From: JAYPHU01 sp038127535
Lineage (GTDB): Bacteria > Pseudomonadota > Alphaproteobacteria > Rhodospirillales > UBA2165
DNA: 11,196 bases
NCBI GenBank assembly: GCA_038127535.1
Contig: JAYPHU010000056.1
Span: forward strand, 1-11,196
Direction of reading: 5' to 3'
The notes under the pieces are model-generated. The model searched no databases, was not told the origin of the DNA, and saw only the letters and a program-made list of their open reading frames with translations. Positions 7,014 through 11,196 of the stretch are shown piece after piece. Positions within the stretch are counted from its first letter, which is position 1. The number at the start of each line of letters is the position of its first letter. A program made the translations under genes and the position numbers.

Positions 7014-7028
7014 GCTACCCGAGGACTA
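7004..7028. repeat. 9-bp direct repeat spanning two convergent stop codons
   Basis: CGAGGACTA occurs at 7004-7012 and again at 7020-7028. The first copy carries the start of the hydrolase stop codon (TAG 7011-7013). The second, read on the minus strand, carries the stop of the dioxygenase gene (7026-7028). No hairpin with a T-run is visible, so no terminator separates these convergent genes. This may be a small local duplication. Confidence 0.4.
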
Positions 7029-8000
7029 ACCGGCGCTTGCCGATCTCGGATGAGGTCTCTCCCTGCTGGAATTCATTGAGAATGTCGGCCGGTCACCAGC
7101 CGTTTGGACCCGGTGCATGATACGGCGCGATTCCGGGTCGAAAGCCTTTCGATGGTGCATGGCACAGCGGTTATCCCACATCAGGATATCACCGACCTGC
7201 CACTTGTTCGTCCAGGCCAATGCCGTGTTCGTCGCATACCCCCACAACTCGTCGAGCATATCTTCTGACTCGTCCACGGGTAGACCGTTTACATAGGCAA
7301 GTTTGCGGCGGCCCAGATATAGGGCTTGGTAGCCCGTCTCCGGATGGGTTCTCACGATCGGATGGCTTGGTCCGGGCGCGGTCCGGACATCGGTTGTTTC
7401 CGGCACGCCCTTTCGCCTTTGACCGGCGCTGTTGTAACTTTGATCGCCCTTAATGGTCATACCCTCAATTTGACGCCGGAGCGGCATCGGGATGCTTTCC
7501 AAAGCTGCGTACATGTTGAGGATTGACGTGTCCCCGCCCCAAGTATCAGGGATTTCCCAGGCGTGGAGTATCGACGCGGCATAGGGTATTTCATGGAAGG
7601 AAAAATCGGTGTGCCATTGGGCCTCGCCATCACCCAGGCCGCCAATTGCCCGGCCATTCTCAATAACGTTGGAGATAATGGATACCAGCGGGTACTCGTT
7701 TTCGTCACTGGTGCGAGCACCTTCAGCGCCATGTTCGGGCGGCAGCGGCGAGGCAAGTTCGCCAAACATTCGGCCAAACTTCATTAGTGCTTCGTCATCC
7801 AGATCCTGTCCCCGGAACAGCAAGACCAAGTGATCCAAAAACGCCTGGCGGACGATTGCGGCGCCTTGCTCATCGAGTGCACGGACATCACATCGCACTT
7901 CCGCACCAAGCGGGGCTGAAAACGGCAAGATCTCTACGCTGCTGGACGTCGTACCTGCTGGCGCCAATGCAGCTTGCGTATCTGAATCGATATTCCCCAT
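7026..8000 (-). CDS. TauD/TfdA-family Fe(II)/2-oxoglutarate-dependent dioxygenase
   Basis: The protein has 324 residues; ATG 8000 has TAGGAG upstream, overlapping the stop of the preceding dehydrogenase. The iron-binding triad is visible: His130 and Asp132 in WHTDFSF (129-135) and distal His282 in WDNRCAMHHRKAFD (275-288). Arg297 in IMHRVQ is the likely 2-oxoglutarate-binding arginine. A WGGDTS motif (154-159) typical of the family is also present. Members hydroxylate a carbon next to a sulfonate, ether, amine or carboxylate group, often releasing an aldehyde or aldehyde-like fragment, and need oxygen and 2-oxoglutarate in the cytoplasm. Known substrates include taurine, 2,4-D and related acids. 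The last 20 residues are polar and probably disordered. As the last gene of the four-gene minus-strand operon it is probably translationally coupled to the dehydrogenase, which might handle its aldehyde or ketone product. True substrate unknown. Confidence 0.92.
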   Translation of the reverse strand: MGNIDSDTQAALAPAGTTSSSVEILPFSAPLGAEVRCDVRALDEQGAAIVRQAFLDHLVLLFRGQDLDDEALMKFGRMFGELASPLPPEHGAEGARTSDENEYPLVSIISNVIENGRAIGGLGDGEAQWHTDFSFHEIPYAASILHAWEIPDTWGGDTSILNMYAALESIPMPLRRQIEGMTIKGDQSYNSAGQRRKGVPETTDVRTAPGPSHPIVRTHPETGYQALYLGRRKLAYVNGLPVDESEDMLDELWGYATNTALAWTNKWQVGDILMWDNRCAMHHRKAFDPESRRIMHRVQTAGDRPTFSMNSSRERPHPRSASAG

Positions 8001-8015
8001 CAGTAACTCCTATTT
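8001..8015 (-). promoter_or_regulatory. Ribosome binding site overlapping the dehydrogenase stop codon
   Basis: On the minus strand the end of the dehydrogenase gene reads AAATAGGAGTTACTG then ATG of the dioxygenase. TAG is the stop and TAGGAG is the Shine-Dalgarno sequence. Ribosomes ending one gene are well placed to start the next, so equal, coupled synthesis of the two enzymes is likely. Confidence 0.7.
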
Positions 8016-9068
8016 TAACGTGTCATTGCCAGCGGCAACCATCAAAGCCGCGCGCCCTGTAATTAGGCCTTTTTCGACCCTTTGATGCAATTCTTCAGCG
8101 TCCTCAAGGGGGGCGGTCTCGGTCACGATAGGCCACAACTCTCCCCGCGCTACAATCTCCAACGCCTCGCGAACTTCATCTCGCGTCGCATAGCGGCTGC
8201 CGAGTATCTCCCGTTCACCGGATTTTATCCAATTACCGGACACAGGGAACGAGTTTTCGACACCGCCCCCTCCCAGAATTGCCATACGGCCTCCTTTGGC
8301 TAGGGCGCGCGCAGCGTCCTCCAGGGTAGTCGGGTTGGCGACAAAATCGATAACGACGTCCGCGCCCGCGCCACCTGTTATCGACAATAACGCCTCCACT
8401 GTATCTCCGGTTGCGGGATCAACGGCGTACTCGGCGCCAGCATCGCGGCAGGCGTCAAACTTTTCGGGGCGCACATCCAGCGCAATGACACGGGCTCCGG
8501 CCCACTTGGCGACGTGCACCATCTGCAGGCCCAAACCGCCCCCGGCGCCAATCACCGCGACGGTTTCTCCGGGCTGGATACGGGTTTTTCTGACCAGTTT
8601 AACAGGCGTCGCTATTGCATCGGTAACAACACCGATCTCGGCCGGGTGCGCCTGATAGTCAAGCCCATCGGGGATCTTGATAAATGAGTTCGCCGGCAAC
8701 TTAATAAATTCCGCGTATCCGCCATCCACGTCGCGGCCGACGTTTCCGGCAAAGTTGTCGCACAACGTCTCCCGGCCCCCGAGGCACCATTTGCAGGTAC
8801 CGCAGGTTAAATAATAATAGGCTGTGACCGGGTCGCCGACTTTGAGATCACCCGCGTCCCTGCCCGTTTCGACGATCTCGGCAGTGATCTCATGGCCGAT
8901 AATTCGCGGATAATCGATTTTTATCCGTCCCGCTCGCTGATGCTGGATCGTCAGTCCGGCGCCACAGGCCAGCACTTTGGCAACGGCCTCGCCATTACCA
9001 GCAACAGGGTCCGGCAATTCCGCTAGTTGAAACGGAGTGTTTGGCGCCGTCAGAACCATCGCTTTCAT
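8010..9068 (-). CDS. Zinc-type medium-chain dehydrogenase (alcohol dehydrogenase-like), atypical catalytic site
   Basis: The protein has 352 residues, the usual length for this superfamily. The GroES-like N-terminal domain has the GHE motif (58-60) and the full structural-zinc lobe CGTCKWCLGGRETLC (89-103; Cys89, 92, 95, 103). The Rossmann nucleotide site is GAGGGLG (174-180), with Asp198 at the end of the second strand favouring NAD. The first catalytic-zinc ligand appears missing. Aligning CGAGLTIQHQRAG (35-47) with the usual CGVCGTDLH places Thr40 and His43 on the standard proton-relay positions and Gly38 on the cysteine position. I recall related dehydrogenases with a CGxGLT motif, so this may be a known subfamily rather than a defect. 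It would oxidise a hydroxy compound or reduce a carbonyl. The stop TAG at 8010 forms part of the dioxygenase ribosome binding site. The ribosome binding site at its own start (9068) is moderate. Confidence 0.9.
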   Translation of the reverse strand: MKAMVLTAPNTPFQLAELPDPVAGNGEAVAKVLACGAGLTIQHQRAGRIKIDYPRIIGHEITAEIVETGRDAGDLKVGDPVTAYYYLTCGTCKWCLGGRETLCDNFAGNVGRDVDGGYAEFIKLPANSFIKIPDGLDYQAHPAEIGVVTDAIATPVKLVRKTRIQPGETVAVIGAGGGLGLQMVHVAKWAGARVIALDVRPEKFDACRDAGAEYAVDPATGDTVEALLSITGGAGADVVIDFVANPTTLEDAARALAKGGRMAILGGGGVENSFPVSGNWIKSGEREILGSRYATRDEVREALEIVARGELWPIVTETAPLEDAEELHQRVEKGLITGRAALMVAAGNDTLK

Positions 9069-9131
9069 GAGGATTATCCCGTCTCAGGTTCCGGCTTTTG
9101 CAATTCCGGAATCAATTATCCAATAACACGG

Positions 9132-10205
9132 TCAGCCGATCCGTAATAACTTCGCGGCATTTAGACCGCAAATCGCGTCGCGATCCTCCGCGGACAGGGT
9201 CTCAATCGCTTCAACCAATCCCATGGGGTCCGTTTCTCCCATATCCGCGCAATAGTCGGTACCGAGAAGAATATGTTCAGAACCATACTTGTCGATTAGG
9301 TATTTGAGCTGATCGTCACCGAACACCATGGTGTCGAAATATAAACGTCTAAGATAAGTCGTTGGCGGTTCCGAAATGTGCAGACGGCAGTCCTCGCGGG
9401 CGTAATAGCCGTGATCCATCCTGGCCGGGTAGGCGCCGATGAATCCGCCGCCATGGGCGACACAAATTTTTAGACCCGGATGGCGGGCCAGGGTCCCATC
9501 GAAAATGAGGTGCATGATACAGACGGTCGTATCGAGCGGATTGCCGATCAAGTTCCCAAAGTGGTGGTCGATAAGACGCCCCCCCTGGTTGAACCCAACA
9601 GGATGGAGAAATAGAAACATACCAAGCTCTTCCGCCCGCGCGAAGAATGGCTCGAGGCGTTGATGGGATAGTTCCTCTCCGTCTACATTCGTGGCAAGCT
9701 GAAGACCCCGCATGTCCATTTCTTCGACACATCTTTCCATTTCCGCGATCGCGAGTTCCGTGTTCTGCAAAGGCACTGTGCCCATGGCGGTAAAGCGCTC
9801 CGGGTGGCCGGCCACAATTTCAGCGAGCCGATCATTAATCAGGCGTGCGGCGTCGCGCGCCAAACCCGCTTCCGCCCAATAATAGGTCTGGGCCGGCGTC
9901 ACGGTCAGCGCCTGGATATCGATCCCCATGGCGTCCATATCGGCGATCCGGGTGGCGGGGTCCGACAATCTGTGGCGATTTTGCTCACGCTGCCGGCGCG
10001 TCACTTCGCGCGTAAGCTCATTGCGGAAGTAGGGGAACCCAGGTTGGGAGCGGGCGCGTTCTTTGGTGGCATCAGCCATCAACTCTATTACCTTCGGCAC
10101 CTCAACATGGTTGTGTATGTCGACGGTGAGTTCTTTAGATCTACGCTCACGGGGCGGACCACCCCATTTGTTTGGAGCACTCTGAAGTTCGCAACTGACA
10201 AACAT
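9132..10205 (-). CDS. Amidohydrolase-2 family metallo-enzyme (ACMSD-like decarboxylase or hydrolase)
   Basis: The protein has 357 residues from ATG 10205, which has AGGAAGG 8 bp upstream; an in-frame GTG at 10229 is an alternative with a weaker site. It is a TIM-barrel metal-dependent enzyme: DIHNH (29-33) supplies the HxH pair His31/His33, LFLHP (199-202 region) supplies His201, VAHGGG (249-254) supplies His251 and LLGTDYCAD (313-321) supplies Asp317. This is the layout of the amidohydrolase-related family that includes aminocarboxymuconate-semialdehyde decarboxylase and gamma-resorcylate and 5-carboxyvanillate decarboxylases, which carry out non-oxidative decarboxylation of aromatic or muconic acids with one divalent metal. 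Some members are hydrolases instead. A helical insert (about 40-80, rich in Arg and Gln) follows the first metal motif. It lies between the CMD-like gene (80-bp gap) and the dehydrogenase (63-bp gap), in one operon. Decarboxylation is the best guess. Confidence 0.9.
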   Translation of the reverse strand: MFVSCELQSAPNKWGGPPRERRSKELTVDIHNHVEVPKVIELMADATKERARSQPGFPYFRNELTREVTRRQREQNRHRLSDPATRIADMDAMGIDIQALTVTPAQTYYWAEAGLARDAARLINDRLAEIVAGHPERFTAMGTVPLQNTELAIAEMERCVEEMDMRGLQLATNVDGEELSHQRLEPFFARAEELGMFLFLHPVGFNQGGRLIDHHFGNLIGNPLDTTVCIMHLIFDGTLARHPGLKICVAHGGGFIGAYPARMDHGYYAREDCRLHISEPPTTYLRRLYFDTMVFGDDQLKYLIDKYGSEHILLGTDYCADMGETDPMGLVEAIETLSAEDRDAICGLNAAKLLRIG

Positions 10206-10285
10206 GGCTTGAGCCTTCCTGAAATTCACAATCAGACTTGGTTTGGGTGAGTCATTAATAATTAGCGCGACAAAGCAAATTTCCG

Positions 10286-10897
10286 CTAATCACTAAATTC
10301 GCGGGCATATTCAGGTAGCGCGGCGGCGATATCCAAGGAACTGTCGTCCACCGGGATGCGCAGTGAATCATTCAGTTTGTTGAGCATACCCATGCCAGCG
10401 GCAACAATCGCAATTTCAATCCTTTCCTTCGGTGAAAAATGGGCCACGAAATTGTCTGCGGTATCGTCTGGTATGTTCGATGCATCACGCGTCATCGCCT
10501 CGGCGAACGCCAGCGCTGCCCGTTCGCGATCATCAAACGCCGGATGCTGTGCGAACTCGTTTATGTTGCGAATTTTCTCCTCGCCTATCCCCATTTTTTT
10601 TAAGTACCCAAGTTGATGGGCCGAACAATAGAAGCAGGTATTGGTGGTGGAGACTTTGTAACGGATCAGCGCCCGAAACTCCCGGGGCAGGTCGCCAAGA
10701 ATCCAGGTTGATTCGAGAAAATGACGTGTTGCGGCAGCCAATTCCTCTCCATGTGCTGTCGCTCTGGCGCTGTTCGAAATATGGCCAGTGCGGGAACGGA
10801 CCTTTTCCACGGTCTCTCGGTAACCTGGTGTAAAGTCGTCCGGGTCGAGGAGTGGAACCAAGGGTTTTTGTCCAAGATTTTCGTTCAGTGAGTTCAT
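10286..10897 (-). CDS. Carboxymuconolactone decarboxylase / AhpD-like family protein
   Basis: The protein has 203 residues from ATG 10897, preceded by GGGGA; a longer frame to 11176 exists but its extra 93 codons have no homology-like pattern and cover the promoter. Helical AhpD fold: the core motif TCFYCSAHQLGYLKKMG (87-103) holds the redox pair Cys88/Cys91 and His94. Further family features are FDDRERAALAFAEAMT (121-136) and the C-terminal segment ERIEIAIVAAGMGMLNKLND (158-177). Many such proteins act as peroxidase-related or thiol-disulfide proteins protecting catabolic enzymes; others are gamma-carboxymuconolactone decarboxylases, which lack this CxxC pair, so the redox type is favoured. 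The residue after His94 is Gln95, whereas many relatives have a second His there. It is the first gene of the operon behind a good promoter, so probably the most strongly transcribed. Confidence 0.88.
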   Translation of the reverse strand: MNSLNENLGQKPLVPLLDPDDFTPGYRETVEKVRSRTGHISNSARATAHGEELAAATRHFLESTWILGDLPREFRALIRYKVSTTNTCFYCSAHQLGYLKKMGIGEEKIRNINEFAQHPAFDDRERAALAFAEAMTRDASNIPDDTADNFVAHFSPKERIEIAIVAAGMGMLNKLNDSLRIPVDDSSLDIAAALPEYAREFSD

Positions 10898-10964
10898 GCT
10901 ATCCCCGTCATTTTGTCCGGCGTCCGCCGACCGGTATGGTGAAATTGAAGACTTCGTAACGTAA

Positions 10965-10992
10965 ATTATATGGCAGGATTTACCCTCCTCAA
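10965..10992 (-). promoter_or_regulatory. Sigma70-like promoter for the CMD-amidohydrolase-dehydrogenase-dioxygenase operon
   Basis: On the minus strand TTGAGG (10987-10992) and a perfect TATAAT (10965-10970) are separated by 16 bp, close to the sigma70 optimum. Transcription would start near 10958, giving a leader of about 60 bp before ATG 10897. No other promoter in the window is as good. Confidence 0.6.
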
Positions 10993-11160
10993 GGCGGATA
11001 TTTGTCCCTAGCGAAATGTAGCTGTACCTGAAGCCGAAAACGATAAGGCGTTCGACGGTATAGGTCTGATTATAGTGCACGCTTATTAGTGTGGACGATA
11101 CATAAAGACGTATGGCACTTCCAGGGGCCGCACGAGGTAGGGAGCAGCCCTTCATTTGAT

Positions 11161-11175
11161 TGGCAAAATGTGCCA
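11161..11175. promoter_or_regulatory. Perfect short palindrome, possible operator
   Basis: TGGCA-AAATG-TGCCA is a perfect 5-bp inverted repeat with a 5-bp centre, about 170 bp upstream of the -35 box of the operon promoter. T-rich or A-rich interrupted dyads of this size are typical for LysR- or TetR-type regulators. It could equally be chance or belong to a gene beyond the right edge. Confidence 0.3.
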
Positions 11176-11196
11176 CAGCGATACCCTCAATTTAAG

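Larger units (their letters stand above)
10898..11196. other. Upstream region to the right edge, no supported gene
   Basis: The 299 bp hold the promoter and palindrome listed separately. A second TATAAT on the minus strand (11069-11074) has no acceptable -35 partner at 16-18 bp. The open minus-strand frame across this stretch has irregular composition and no recognisable motif, so I regard it as non-coding leader. No RNA gene or terminator is visible. Confidence 0.5.

Noticed and set aside
9804..10250. Plus-strand open frame of 148 residues
   Set aside because: It is antisense to the 5' half of the amidohydrolase gene, whose metal-binding motifs are clear.
10898..11176. Longer start for the CMD-like gene at 11176, adding 93 residues
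   Set aside because: The extension has no family-like pattern, covers a good -35/-10 promoter, and the ATG at 10897 has a proper ribosome binding site and gives normal family length.
11155..11180. Sigma54 promoter suggested by TGGCAC near the right edge
   Set aside because: The following GC is two bases too close (GG-GC spacing is wrong for -24/-12), and the site is far from the gene start.

Overview
The window looks like accessory, catabolic DNA from a proteobacterium, most likely an alphaproteobacterium or betaproteobacterium. That reading rests on a complete tripartite tricarboxylate transporter (TctC/TctB/TctA with a Bug-type binding protein), moderately GC-rich DNA and the mix of ring- and acid-degrading enzyme families. 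The exact lineage cannot be read from the sequence, and no taxonomic marker gene is present.

Layout. The left edge (3-134) is the 3' end of an IS3-type insertion sequence. Next to it is the stub of a small unrecognised gene (116-295, minus) that the element appears to have cut. From 433 to 5709 lies a minus-strand set, in transcription order: a Gfo/Idh/MocA oxidoreductase, tctC, tctB, tctA, and a leaderless NMT1/THI5-like binding-protein-fold gene. A lone plus-strand alpha/beta hydrolase (5841-7013) starts divergently from the oxidoreductase, 131 bp away. It ends 12 bp from the stop of a second minus-strand operon (7026-10897), which in transcription order encodes a carboxymuconolactone-decarboxylase/AhpD-like protein, an amidohydrolase-2 (ACMSD-like) metallo-enzyme, a zinc-type medium-chain dehydrogenase and a TauD/TfdA-type Fe(II)/2-oxoglutarate dioxygenase. 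A good sigma70-like promoter (10965-10992) precedes this operon.

How it may work together (inference). TctCBA would import an organic acid, perhaps an aromatic, heteroaromatic or dicarboxylic acid. The dioxygenase, the two NAD(P)-type oxidoreductases, the amidohydrolase (decarboxylase or hydrolase) and the alpha/beta hydrolase (spacing like 2,6-dihydroxypseudooxynicotine hydrolase, a C-C bond hydrolase) would then oxidise, decarboxylate and cleave it. No regulator gene is in the window. The substrate is unknown, and I recognise no described pathway with this exact gene set.

The most interesting points are two oxidoreductases that seem to lack a canonical catalytic residue: Gly where the catalytic-zinc Cys should be in the dehydrogenase, and Tyr where the usual His should be in the Gfo/Idh/MocA protein. 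Others are a binding-protein-fold gene without a signal peptide beside a transporter that already has its own binding protein, and an insertion-sequence end that supplies the stop codon of a truncated gene.
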